Shown piece after piece: positions 53,840 to 64,000 of a DNA stretch of 64,000 nucleotides. Both the position numbers and the translations under genes were made by a program. This DNA comes from Ceratothoa steindachneri (lineage: Eukaryota; Arthropoda; Malacostraca; Isopoda; Cymothoidae): the NCBI GenBank assembly GCA_963969495.1, contig OZ018321.1, forward strand, positions 127,578,437-127,642,436, given 5' to 3'. Position 1 is the stretch's first letter; each line of letters begins with the position of its first letter. The notes below the pieces were generated by a model. It made no database searches. It worked only from the letters and a program-made list of their open reading frames with translations, and had not been told where the DNA came from.

Positions 53840-56707
53840 GTGACGTGTCTGACTGTATCTACCAGCCTCACGCAGCAACGGGAGTCTGGAAGTCTGCAAC
53901 CCCATACCGTACCGTCCGTACGCGCTAGAACACGTGCTAGAGGGACCCTCGAATGCAGTCAGCAGAGGGAGAACCCCGGAGAAACGAAAGAAGAACCAGA
54001 AAAAGAAGAAACACACCGATAACTTAACAGATAGGACAAACTAAACGGAAAACAACTAAACGAACGGAAATGGACAATTGGATTATGGATATTAAGAAAT
54101 TAAAAATACTACAAATTAACACATGCGGATGGAAATACAAGAAATTATGTACGGAAACTTATTCAGAAAAATTCACCCAGATGTTATTCTAATATCAGAA
54201 CACGGAAGAAACAGAGAAAATGAGAAATTAAAGATATGGAACTACAATGTTATTAACACAAATCCTTGAGGAGAAACACACGACGGAGCAGCAATGGCGG
54301 TCAGGCAAGGATTGCAGTACAAAACAATACAATGATTGGTAGATGCATAATTAGCTATGGAAATTAAAATGGAATTAAACAACATCATTGTCACAACTGG
54401 ATACCAGCCACCCAGGCCCCCCTAATTACCGGTACAAAACTTTACTAAACTCTTCAACTCTTCTGGGTACAGAAATACGAACAGAGTGGGAAAACAACTT
54501 AATATCCTTATCAATAGACGTATACTGCAAAGACTAGGGCCAAATTTCCCTACATACTTACGAAGAGATCACGTAACAAAACCGGATATCTGCCTGGCTA
54601 ACTTCCATATGCCCTTTAGCTATTTTATGGAACCAGTGGATGTTCCTTGCAGTGACCACACTGTGACTCTAATGTAAATAAACAAGAATCCTATACAAAT
54701 CCCTTCGAAGAAATGGAAGGCGTACCATAGAGCGGATTGGGATAAGTACAAAGAATTACTTCAAACGTACGTGCCCAGCCCGCTCAGGGAATTCACTCTA
54801 GAGGAAATCGACGGGGAGTTGGATAGGATCAGGGAAGAAATAAAAAGGGCAGAGAAGGGGGCCGTCCCTATTAACTCGTTCCAAACCATTAAACAATTTA
54901 GGTGGCTACCAGAAATGGTGGCTTTGAGCGAGGAGATCGGCCGGGCGGCAGAACATATAAGAAGATTTGAAACATCAAGGAAGGCATACAACGCACTCAG
55001 GAGACAGAAAAGAGACCTAATAGCACTAATTTATGAAAAATAGAAAGAGAAATGGGATCAGCACATCTAGAAAATAGATGTGGAAACATCACCAAGGGAA
55101 TTTTGGAAACATATCAACAGATTGAAGACTCAGACAACAAGGGATAAAATGAAAATTAAGGATGCAGGGAACAACATTTTAGAAGATGAGGAAGAAATAG
55201 AGGCATTATTTAGAGAGCACTGGAGAAATGTATTCAAAATTAGCGAAGAAAAGAATGAGGACTATGACATTGATTTCGAACATCAGATCGTGGACGAACT
55301 CAACAGAAAGATCGAAAGGACATACCCCTTCCACTTTATCGAGGAAAGGAGAAGCAACAACAAAGGAATAGACGCAATCATTAAATCTGAGGAATTAAAA
55401 GAAACCATAAAGAACTTCCGACAGAGAGCCTCAGGCAAATCGGGACTTACCAGATTAAATTACATCGAAGCGCCCCGGAACATACTAGAGGGGGAGTGAG
55501 AAACGTCTTCAATGCGTGCTTGAACAAGGGATATTTTCCTGATGAACTGAAAATGGCGAAGACGATATTCATACCCAGGGCGGGAAAACCCCCAGACCAA
55601 GTGGGTAACTACCGCCCCGTCTCGCTGCTAGATTTCATCGGTAAGGTATTGGAAAAAATAATAAATAACAGACTGTCAAATTTCCTCGATGATAATGGCC
55701 GAAGAAACAGCCGACAATTTGGCTTCAGGAATAACAGACGCACGGAGATGGCCCTTAGAGTCATCCTTGAAAAGATAGCGAAAGCAAAGAGAGAAAAAAT
55801 GAGCGTAGACATCGTATGCCGGGACGTGTCCAGGCATTCGACAAAGTATGGCAGAGGGGTATACAACTCAAGATACTCAGATTAGGAATAAACAACAAGA
55901 TTGAAAGTATTTTATGTGATTATGTAATGGAGAGACGTGCTTGCGTGGAAATAGGAGGACATCAGGGTGGAATATTCGAGCTCAAATCATAGTTTGCTTC
56001 TACAGGAACGGCCCAATGCAAGAAGAGACAAGAATCATTAATATATATACGAAGAAAAATGGAAAATTATATCCAACAGGGCTAAATTTAAAATGGTACC
56101 CGTGTACAGGAGGAGCATCTCAGATGTATATGTAGAAGGACAGCGCTACAGATATGACAAAGAATGTAAGGTGCTTGGACTAACCATTACGAAATCAGGT
56201 TATAAACAACACGTAAGTGAGAGGGTAAATCAAGGAAAGAGCTGCCTGGCATTACTGTACAAGTTAGTTAACCTAAGCATGAAAAACAAGAGAAATATTT
56301 ATCAAGCCATAGTACAGTCTGCGATTATTTATCCAACCATCGCGATGTACACGATCTCGAGAAGTAACCTATTAAGACTCCAAAAAGTCCAAAACAAAGC
56401 TATCTACTTAATAAAAAACACCAGAAGAGGAGAAAGAAGAAGACTACAAGACATGCACATGGAGGCAAAGATAAAACTACTTAACAGAATAATTGAAAAA
56501 AAAGCAAGGAAAGTCTTAGAAAAGACACAGAATGAAGTAGGAGTTGAATTAACCAACCAAATTGCCCAAAGAGAAGGATGGATGGAGATCACACAGATTA
56601 TTCCCAAATTCACTAAGGATCGATGTGGGAGGAGAAGAAGACGAAGAAAAAATCTACACCTAGAGAAAGAGATTAATACTCGACGACGATCAAGAGTAAT
56701 TAATTAA
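53840..56707 (+). mobile_element. Non-LTR retrotransposon F (no RNase H), degenerate
   Basis: Plus strand. A basic ORF1-like tail (KKNQKKKKHTDN, near 53990-54020) precedes an ORF2 that starts about 54070. ORF2 has endonuclease and RT but no RNase H. Its protein is clearly related to element G downstream (compare LQRLGPNFPTY with IQRIGPDFPTY, and GYQPPRP with AYQPPRP). AT content is much higher than in G. Clade not assigned. Confidence 0.8.
54070..56707 (+). pseudogene. ORF2 (endonuclease-RT) of element F
   Basis: Endonuclease: LKILQINTCGWKYKK (54102), then LISEHG-type and HDGAAMAVRQGLQYKT pieces, TTGYQPPRPP, ILQRLGPNFPTYLRRDHVTK and CSDHTVTLM (SDH catalytic motif kept) ending in a TAA near 54675. 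A linker continues at 54771-55043 and 55080-55499. RT starts at 55496: TIFIPRAGKPPDQVGNYRPV, SLLDFIGKVLEKIINN, RQFGFRNNRRTEMALRVIL. The motif A region is shifted (VCRDVSRH). Between about 55980 and 56080 the block with GVPQG and YADD is missing. The C-terminal part (56093-56707) reads KVLGLTITKSGYKQHVSERV and IYQAIVQSAIIYPTIAMYTI. Dead by deletion of the active site. Confidence 0.82.
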
Positions 56708-57239
56708 CCGAAGCAAACTAGAGAATAGCATATAATCAATTATAACTAGGATAGGAATAGGAAAGAATAGATAGAGAGGTAGAAACCTACACCAGTGTTT
56801 AGTAAGAATATTTACTAATAACGGTTTGAACGCCTCATAAATACCAATACTACTTTCTAACTTTATCACGCTAGCTATAGTACCTAAAATGGACAGAGAT
56901 AAGCCTGACCTCCAGGCAATTAGAATCGATTTACAAACCTCTTACTTCCTTCAGCCTTCTGCATCTATTCGTTTTTTGCTATCATATTCGCACACGGACT
57001 CACAGTAATACGTGGGACAGGGGTCACGATAAACTGTTATAGTTATAGTTAGAGACAAGCGACACATCGTGGTTCAGATTCCACGTTAAGCTGTAGGTTC
57101 CATGACTAACTAAGTCCACTTTTGTCTCCTACTATTTACTTCTTTTTCCTCTCCCTCTCACTCCTAACCGCCGTACTCACAGTGCCTGGAGCCTACTTTG
57201 GCTCTAGAGAGTGTGACTATGGGGGTCTATAAAGGAGTA
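56708..57239. other. Spacer after element F
   Basis: No coding recognised. May include the 3' UTR of F. Confidence 0.4.
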
Positions 57240-57905
57240 TCGGGCCTCTTCCCCTCCCTCCTAGGCCGCTCCATAAGCGCCAAGGGGAACGGGGAGAGGG
57301 TCGGAAGAGCTGTTCTTTATATCCCACCTCTCTTTTTATTTCATTTCATTTCATTTCTCTTCGTTTATTAAGATGGCTTCTAAAGTGTTCAGCCTAGCTT
57401 TATTTCCCTCTTTTCTTTTAATTGTGGTGTTTTCAACTAGAATATATCTAGTTAGGTTGATGTTATTTGCGCTCTCCGTATGTTTTTTAGGTCCTCCGCT
57501 TTGCAGATGCATTGTTAAACGTCTCGAAAGTGTGTTAGTTGTCATGCCAATATATTTTGAGTTATTATAAAGCTTGCAGTCTTTATTGAGGCAGGTGAAA
57601 TCATAAACTATGTTGGTTGACTTGAGATTCGAGGAGTTTTGGCAGCTGTTGTTTTTCTTAAGGAGATTGTTGCCTTTTGGTGCTTCATAGTAAATAATCA
57701 GTTGAATTTTATCCATTTGATTCTTAACCTTGATGTCACAGTTAATAATCTCTTTGATATTTTTTTCATCTATTTTATAGGCCGTGGACATCTGATTTCT
57801 GTAGTACAGTTTGATGTTTACTGCGCCCTGATTACTTTCCATTTTATCCGTATCTTTGAAGCGATTATTTAAAATTGATTGATTGACAAACAACTCCAAT
57901 GTTGA
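57240..57905 (-). pseudogene. Penelope-like element, GIY-YIG end, minus strand
   Basis: Open for 182 codons (57899-57351). It reads NIKLYYRNQMSTAYKIDEKN, then NIVYDFTCLNKDCKLYNNSK, YIGMTTNTLSRRLTMHLQSG and LNTLEAILINEEK. The IVYDFTC...YIG spacing, the TLSRRL Arg and the final LEAILI Glu are those of the GIY-YIG endonuclease of Penelope-like elements, which nicks DNA to prime reverse transcription. The RT that should precede it is absent: the copy is truncated near 57905, where a second Penelope-like piece starts on the opposite strand. The domain itself looks intact. Confidence 0.82.
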
Positions 57906-57914
57906 GAAGAAGTG

Positions 57915-59320
57915 AAAAATTTATGTAAAATGATGTCAATTGTTTCTTGTAATGGAATGTTTTTAACTTCTCAACATTTTCTACAATTTGACCAAGCACA
58001 ATTTCGCTCTCTTCTTGATTTTTTCGTTTCCAATTCCTATTTTCTCTTTAATAACGAACTTTACCTTCAAAAAGAAAGGGTAGGGATGGGACTTCCATTA
58101 GGTCCAACTTTTGCCAATATCTTCCTCTGTTTCCATGAAGCCTCTTGGCTCCAAACTTTTCCCAAGGAATTTTCCCCAGTATTTTATAGGCGATTCATTG
58201 ACGACGCATAATTTGTTTTGTAAAGAACAACATGCATCTAAATTTCTTGAATTCCTTAACAAGCAACACCCTAAAGTACAATTCACAATGGACATAGAAA
58301 ATAATGGCTGCCTGTCTTATTTAGACAGCATGTTAACCCACAATCCTACCGGATTATCTACAAGTGTATTTCGTTAAGCCACTTTTACTGGCCTATCAAC
58401 AAGCTTCTTTAGCTTTATTCCTCGTTCTTTTAAAACTAATACTATTGACACCCTGCTACATAGAGCATTTAAAATATGCTCTATTTACAAACTATTACAT
58501 GAAGAATTTTCTTTTCTTAAGAAATTTTTTCAAGACAACGGATTCCCAACCTTTTTTTATGGAAAACCGCATGAGGAAATATCTTGATTGTTTCCTTAAT
58601 CCGACTTAAGATAAAGCCACCGTCAATAAACTCTTACACTTCTGGTCGGTACCCTTCTTTGACCAACAAACATCAAAGGTGACTGCTGAAATACGCTCGA
58701 CTATCCCCCAAAATGTGCCTTTTTTGAACCTCAAAATAATCACCCCAAACCACTATACAATAGGCTCGCTCTTTCGTTATAAAGATCGCCTTCCTGATGC
58801 GTGTCGTTCATCTCTCGTATATAATTACTTGTGTCCAGAGTTGAACATCACGCCTGGAGGTCCTGCTGTTTGCCCCTAGCCAAACCTGACTATTCTATCA
58901 TCCGACTCCACGCCAATTCTACGAATCCTTGAATCCATATATATTTTAGATAGTAAACCCACACTTAACGACCAAACTTCGTCTTTCCCATTGCATATTG
59001 CACGTTAGATGGTTCCCTTACTTTACTACCCTCATGTTAATTTAAATTAATGTCTCCCTTACTTTGCCACTTTCATGTTAATTTGTATAATGTTGCCATT
59101 ACCAATGCAATTCCATCAACTATAGTTGCAGTATCATGATTTATACAAAAAAGTGACATTTTAGACTATTCCCCTTATGTTACCATATCCCATGTCAATT
59201 AGAATTACTTTGTATTAGAATTACTTTGTATTTATACTAAATATAATTCCAGTACCCAGATGATGAGGTTGGCCCTCGAAACTTTGGTTAAAAATAAATA
59301 AATAAAGAAAATGCATTTCT
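57915..59320 (+). pseudogene. Penelope-like element, RT part, plus strand
   Basis: RT in several frames: FDQAQFRSLLDFFVSNSYFL, FNNELYLQKERVGMGLPLGP, TFANIFLCFHEASWLQTFP, and FYRRFIDDA (catalytic IDD, about 58183). After a shift: HASKFLEFLNKQHPKVQFTM, ENNGCLSYLDSMLTHNPTGL. Then SRLxF-type linkers, LFRYKDRLPDACRSSLVYNY and LCPEL start a GIY-YIG domain that is mostly deleted; ESIYILDSKPTLNDQTSSFP is its far end (about 58930). GATGAGGTTGGCCCTCGAAA near 59262 is the typical 3' region. It is 5'-truncated near 57915 and belongs to a different family from the adjacent minus-strand copy. Confidence 0.82.
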
Positions 59321-59340
59321 TTTCTGCTGCCCTGGTTCTC

Positions 59341-59351
59341 TTATATATATA

Positions 59352-59445
<94 letters not shown>
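59341..59445. repeat. (TA)n microsatellite
   Basis: About 105 bp of TA with one early interruption. Confidence 0.95.
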
Positions 59446-59448
<3 letters not shown>

Positions 59449-59968
59449 ATGTATCAAGCTTCATTTTAAAGGATATTGTAAATCACCTAAAGCTAACGCC
59501 TCCAGAATAATGTCAGTTGCCTGTTCAAAAATATTCCAGTATTTCAGTTTTCTTTGTCGATTTCTATTAGTTAACGGCTGAAGATGATATGGAAAACTAC
59601 ATATTGAAACAGTCCCGTTTTAATAAAATTTATGCTCCAAAACAGTGTTTTTTCTCGCCTCGAAGACCCCGCTAAAGAACTTGTAAGAAATATTAAGAAA
59701 ATACAAGTTAAAGAATTGAGGGGAGCTTGTGCTGGGTTTTAGGAGCAATAAGCTTTGATCTAAGACCACCGCTGTTCTAAAGTTCAATTACAATTTACAA
59801 TTTAGGTTAAAGTGGTGAAATTGTGTGGTAGGTATATAAAGGTGTGAATATGTTTTCTAGTTTGCCCTGGTGTTAGGGCATTACTAGCATTCTTCTTGAT
59901 TATTTTTAAAAATATAAAATTCCTCCGTCAAAAAGTAGCTGACCGTCTTTGACAGCCAGTTTCCTCCG

Positions 59969-59974
<6 letters not shown>
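59446..59974. other. Spacer between two (TA)n tracts
   Basis: Nothing recognised. Confidence 0.4.

Positions 59975-60058
<84 letters not shown>
59975..60058. repeat. (TA)n microsatellite
   Basis: About 84 bp of pure TA. Confidence 0.95.
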
Positions 60059-60061
<3 letters not shown>

Positions 60062-60159
60062 GGATTAGGTTGTTCATCGAAGCATTCAAGCCTTTCAAGG
60101 ATGCTTAAATGCTGAATGGATCTCTCAAGTTGTTGAGTTTTCGGTGAACTGATCAGTTT

Positions 60160-60420
60160 CAGTTTGGGCACTTCGCCTCTTTTTATCGTTTGATTTTGAT
60201 TGACAATATCTTCTTATTTTTTAAGGGTATTGGGAATTGGGCACTTTGCCTCTTTTAATTCAGAAATTTTTTTGATTTTGATGTTTTTTGATTAGGCACT
60301 ACGCCTCTTTTATATTTAAATTTTGTTTTAATTTTTTAATTTCTACTTTGTTTATATTAGGGGGGAGGAGGGGGGGGGGGACTTTAATGTGGGCACTTCG
60401 CCTCTTTTTTCAACTCTTAT
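60160..60420 (-). repeat. 3'-UTR tandem repeats of element G
   Basis: Four spaced copies of GGGCACTTCGCCTCTTTT-like sequence at about 60166, 60237, 60293 and 60391 (plus-strand reading), separated by AT-rich spacers of 40-80 bp. They lie just beyond the ORF2 end of G and so form its likely 3' UTR. Confidence 0.7.
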
Positions 60421-60499
60421 TTATAATTGTCTATTTGGTTGAGCTAGTTGTCAATTTTTAAGTTTTACGATCAATGTGCTTTAGAGAAGTGGACTATTA

Positions 60500-63257
60500 C
60501 TACGTAAACATAGGTAGTACCACTTCTCTCGAGCAGGTTCTACTGCTAGGGAACAGAGCAGTTCTACCTATAGCGCGCCTACGGTTTGCACGAATGTTGA
60601 TGTTTAGATTCATGTTTGGGAGTATTTCTTGGTCTACCTTGTCCCAAGTCTTTCTCCCTAGCCTTTGGATCTCCTTGTTGATCGGCTTTAGGCCGATTCT
60701 TTGGTGAAGAATCGATTGCCGAGTACGGTCGATACTTCGCGTGCCAGTGATCAGCAGCGTGGCTTTATTCTGTACTCTCTGCATCATTCTGAGAGAGGTA
60801 CAGCTCGCCATCTGCGTGATCACGGCCGGGTACACCAGGACTGAGCGTACCAAGGCCATGTACAGCTTTTTGATGTTAGGCACGCTGAGGCCTCGGAAAC
60901 GGTCAAGTTTCCTCAGCTCTCTTTTGGCTAGGGAGACTCTGGTATTTATGTGCGTCTTGTATCCAGTTTTGAAGAGTCGTAAGCCCAGGACTTTACCCTC
61001 GTTGGAGTACGGATAAATCTCGTTATTAACGACGACGTCGTCTACTTTCCGGCGGTTCATAGGAATGATAGTGAACTTCTAGCGGTTGGTCTTAATTTTC
61101 CACTTCTCATATCTATTGATATTCTCTATTTCGACAGCTGTCGCCCTCACCTGACTTCCAGAGTTCCTGAATGGACTCAGGACGATTTGGGTGATGTCGT
61201 CTGCGTATTGCAGATACATCGAATCGTGCCTCACTGGAGCAGGCAGGTCAATAGTGTACACAAGTTACAGCAGAGGGCTAAGACAGCTGCCTTGTGGAAC
61301 TCCCGCCTCGAGTTCGAATTCGAGGCCTTTGCAGTCCTCGATTGAAATTCGGGCTCTCCTATCGGAGATATAGTTGCAAAGGATCCTTTCCAGGAGTGGG
61401 TTAAGCTGGGGGTTGAGGATCTTGTACTGTAATCCTCTCAGCCAAAGCTTATCGAAGGCCTTCTTTACATCACGCAGCACCACGTCTACGTACCGCCTCT
61501 CAGCTTTACTGCAAGCGAGTTTCTCCGCAAGGAGGGCGAGGGCTGTTTCCGTTCCTCGTCCCTTGCGGAACCCGTGCTGCTGAGGGTTGTGGGCTCCAAG
61601 CTCGGCAAGTTGTTCTTGAAGCCTGTCAGCTAGGAGTCTCTCGTAGACTTTTGCAACGAACTCCAGCAGGGCGATTGGCCTGTAGTTTACCAGTTGATCA
61701 GGGGGTTTACCTCCCTTGGGTATGAAGATCACCTTCGCAATCTTGAAACCTTCCGGGAAGTAGCCCGTGTTCAGGGAAGAGTTGTAGATGTTAACGATTC
61801 CCTGAATGATCTGCTGTGGAGCGTTAACTAAGTTATTTCTGGTGATACCCGTCCAGCCTGGTGCCTTTTGTCGAAAGGGCTTTTACAGTGGCCATGACGT
61901 CCTCTGATGTTATGGGACGTCCATGGCCCGCCATCTCCCTGCCTTCGTTGACTTGCTGTAGTGGGTGCGTGCGATGCAATTCCTGATTTAGTTGTTCAAT
62001 CAGTTGGCCTTCGAATTCCTGGTCAAACTCAACGTTTTCCTCGGGGGTAATCCTGAAAACGTTTTTCCAGAAGTTCCTGAAAATATCCTCGAGAACCACC
62101 GGGTTCTCTATGTAGTCTCCGTTCTCCTTTATCCGAGCCTTGGGTCTTGGTGTAAGTCCCTTTAAGTTCCTAACTTGGCGCCAAAACTTAGCCGGGCTAA
62201 GTTCGCTGTCGACTTTGGCCATCAAGTTGTTCCATATTTCCTTCCGTTGGAGGTTGATGGCCTCTCTAAGCTCTGAGCTTTGGCGTCGAAGCAGCAAGCT
62301 CCTTTCCCGGCTGGGACCCTCCCGTCGTACTTCTTCGTAGACTTCCCTGAGAACGCGAGCGATATCTCCCATCTCCTCTGTCCATCTGGGCTGAGGAGGT
62401 GTTTTATACCCTGTTACGGGTATGCTCTCGCGGTCCGCGTTCAGTATGGACGTTGTTATCCTTTCCAACTCCCTGTCAATCTCCTCTAACGACGCCGTGC
62501 TGAGGTCAGCTGGTACATAGTCACTGAGTCGTTGCTTGTAACGATCCCAGTTGGCCAGGGCGTAATTTTTCCAGAGAGGGGCTGGGAGCTGGATTGGTGC
62601 GAGAGATACTGTTGTGAGAATCGCTATGTGATTACTAGGGACTGTTGGGCCTAGCTCACTATGGTAGTTGAAAGGAAAGCCTTCACTTGTTAAGATTATG
62701 TCAGGCTTGGTTGCTGATCTGGAAGTGATATAGGTCGGAAAATCCGGCCCTATCCTTTGAATGTTCTTTCTTCCCATAATCAGTTCCAAGCTCCGGCCTC
62801 TATCGTTGGTACTACCATAGCCCGCCGCACGGCATCTAGCATTGAGGTCTCCCCCTAAGAATGCCATTCTGCGTTGGCCGAACAGTGTGTAAAAGTTGCA
62901 TAACGGGAGATATGCTGGTCGAGGGGGTTGATATGCTGCAGCTATCACGAGGTCTCCTACCAAGGTGTGTACTTCGATTGCCACAAAGGACTCATCGAGT
63001 TCTGGTAGTTGTTTAAAGGAGATGTTCCTCTTGACAGCTATTGCAGCACCATCAAACCTTTCCTGGGAATGGTTCTTCATGACCACTCTGTAGCCCGGTA
63101 TTTTAATGCGACCAGCTGTAGTGTCGATACCGTGCTCTGTGATGAGAATGATGTCGGGGTCAAGCACACGGAATATGTTACCATATGCCGTGGCCTTCTC
63201 TTCCCATCCATTCACGTCGAGTGTCAGAATCCTCATTCTGTTGCTTACTCTCTCCAT
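60500..63257 (-). pseudogene. ORF2 (endonuclease-RT) of element G, nearly intact
   Basis: First frame of 474 codons: RILTLDVNGWEEKATAYGNI, IILITEHGID (catalytic Glu), IAAAYQPPRPAYLPLCNFYT, FLGGDLNARCRAAGYGS, IQRIGPDFPTYITSRSATKP, and VPSNHIAILTT, where SNH replaces the usual SDH. One frameshift near 61868 (in the KGTRLDG stretch, normally KAPGxDG) leads to the RT. There MIFIPKGGKPPDQLVNYRPI, QHGFRKGRGTETALALL, VVLRDVKKAFDKLWLRGLQY (motif A) and EAGVPQGSCLSPLL appear, then one stop (61262-61264). MYLQYADDITQIVL (YADD) follows, one more stop near 61081, and a C-terminal part GKVLGLRLFKTGYKTHINTR. Only three frame lesions, so the copy is fairly young. Confidence 0.88.
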
Positions 63258-63267
63258 TATCTGTCAC

Positions 63268-64000
63268 CTAGTGTTTCTGGGTGACGTTCTTATTCCTCCC
63301 ATTCTTCTTCTTTCTGAACTCAGCATTAGAGATTTGCTCGCATGTGTTATGATGAAGGATAACATTCTGTGCGAGCAGGGCCTCTTCCACTGTTCCAGGG
63401 TCTACATCAGAGTCGTACTCCCATTTGTAGATCTTTGCTTTAATACCTTGGAAGATACTTCTGGACTCCATTTCCTCCAGGAAGGGGAATTGATCGCAGG
63501 CATATATTCTCAGGTTGATATAATTCGCCCGCAATCTCTTCGCTCTCTTCTTTTGTCCCTTCTTTTCCTGGGGTTTAGTTGCTTCAGCGTCCGAGGAGTC
63601 TGAAGATTCCGATGAACTGCTTGTTTCCGAGTTCGAGTGTTTCGCTGTGCTTGACTTGATTTGGGTGGGAGCAGGAGTTTTCGCCTCGACTGCTTCATTA
63701 TTCGCTTTTTTGCTTGGCTGTTTGCAAGCTTCAGCTTGCTCCGCTGACTGCTGGGCCTTTGGAGCCATCTGCAAATGCAGTACATCTCCAGAAGGGGGGT
63801 TGTCCGGGAACCACATTTGTTCCATCCCGTTCTTCGCCAGCATCTAGTTCAGAACAGTCGCGAATGTGCCCAGGCGAGCCAGATTCATGACGTGCGCATG
63901 AAGTATGCACGTCATAATTTTCGTGGATCCATCGTTCTCAATTTTGAGGTATGTTTTTCTGGCGTCCACCTCTGAGATGGCTGCCTTTGCTGCCTGGGCG
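63268..64000 (-). pseudogene. ORF1 of element G, partial, one stop
   Basis: Continues beyond the window. From 63999 the frame reads AAISEVDARKTYLKIENDGS and ARLGTFATVLN, then a TAG at 63842-63844, then MLAKNGMEQMWFPDNPPSGD. A Ser-rich acidic block (SETSSSSESSDSSDAEATK) and a basic block (EKKGQKKRAKRLRAN) follow. Then comes YINLRIYACDQFPFLEEMES and a basic C-terminus ending at 63268. No zinc knuckle is seen in the visible part, unlike ORF1 of A/B/C. Likely an ORF1 RNA-binding protein by position; family not recognised. Confidence 0.7.

Larger units (their letters stand above)
60160..64000 (-). mobile_element. Non-LTR retrotransposon G (no RNase H), runs past window end
   Basis: Minus-strand element with the end of ORF1 (from the window edge to 63268), a 10-nt gap, then ORF2 (63257 to 60500) and a 3' UTR with short repeats. 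Much better preserved than its relative F. The 5' end is outside the window; no target duplication can be checked. Confidence 0.85.

Overview
The window is repeat-rich eukaryotic DNA, almost certainly from an arthropod. The non-LTR, Penelope-like, mariner, hAT and Tigger families, the very long (TA)n tracts and the style of the reverse transcriptases (for example an ILYTSDMW block) suggest a crustacean or a relative. That is inference; I cannot name a species. I found no convincing host gene, no tRNA or rRNA, and nothing prokaryotic. The coding-looking sequence belongs almost entirely to transposable elements, most of them broken.

Layout. 1-5569: a plus-strand copy (C) of a GC-rich non-LTR retrotransposon with a zinc-knuckle ORF1 and an ORF2 of endonuclease, reverse transcriptase (RT) and RNase H; its 5' end lies outside the window. 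6173-6857: a tandem array of a ~110-bp unit alternating with (TA)n. 9537-11335: a minus-strand CR1-type RT with a plus-strand piece of its own family inside it. 11727-15545: copy D, an old minus-strand relative of C with two internal tandem duplications.

15737 to about 35100 is a nest of insertions. A BED-type hAT transposase relic is split by a mariner (16309-17693) and by an L2-like retrotransposon (18966-35090). The L2-like element is split by copy A of the GC-rich family (19289-33049, 12-bp target duplication). A is split by copy B (21920-28846, 15-16-bp target duplication). B is complete end to end.

35545-37256 is a 66-bp minisatellite running into a small hAT-like MITE (37257-37561). 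37909-38247 is a ~17-bp repeat. 40137-44735 is another non-LTR element whose RT is interrupted by a DIRS-like RT/RNase H element with oppositely oriented gag pieces at its two ends (40433-43790). Next come a Tigger/pogo relic (46800-47770), an internally deleted mariner (47960-48901), a TTF/ZMYM1-type hAT relic (50307-52390), two related RNase H-less non-LTR elements (F, 53840-56707 plus; G, about 60160-64000 minus) and, between them, two head-to-head Penelope-like fragments (57240-59320).

The most informative family is A/B/C/D. ORF1 carries zinc knuckles. ORF2 overlaps ORF1 in the -1 frame and has no AUG before the endonuclease. The 3' UTR ends in two conserved hairpins before poly(A). A and B share an in-frame TAG between endonuclease and RT that C and D lack, so the lesion probably predates their transposition. 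B also contains a perfect 31-bp inverted repeat that looks like snap-back synthesis.
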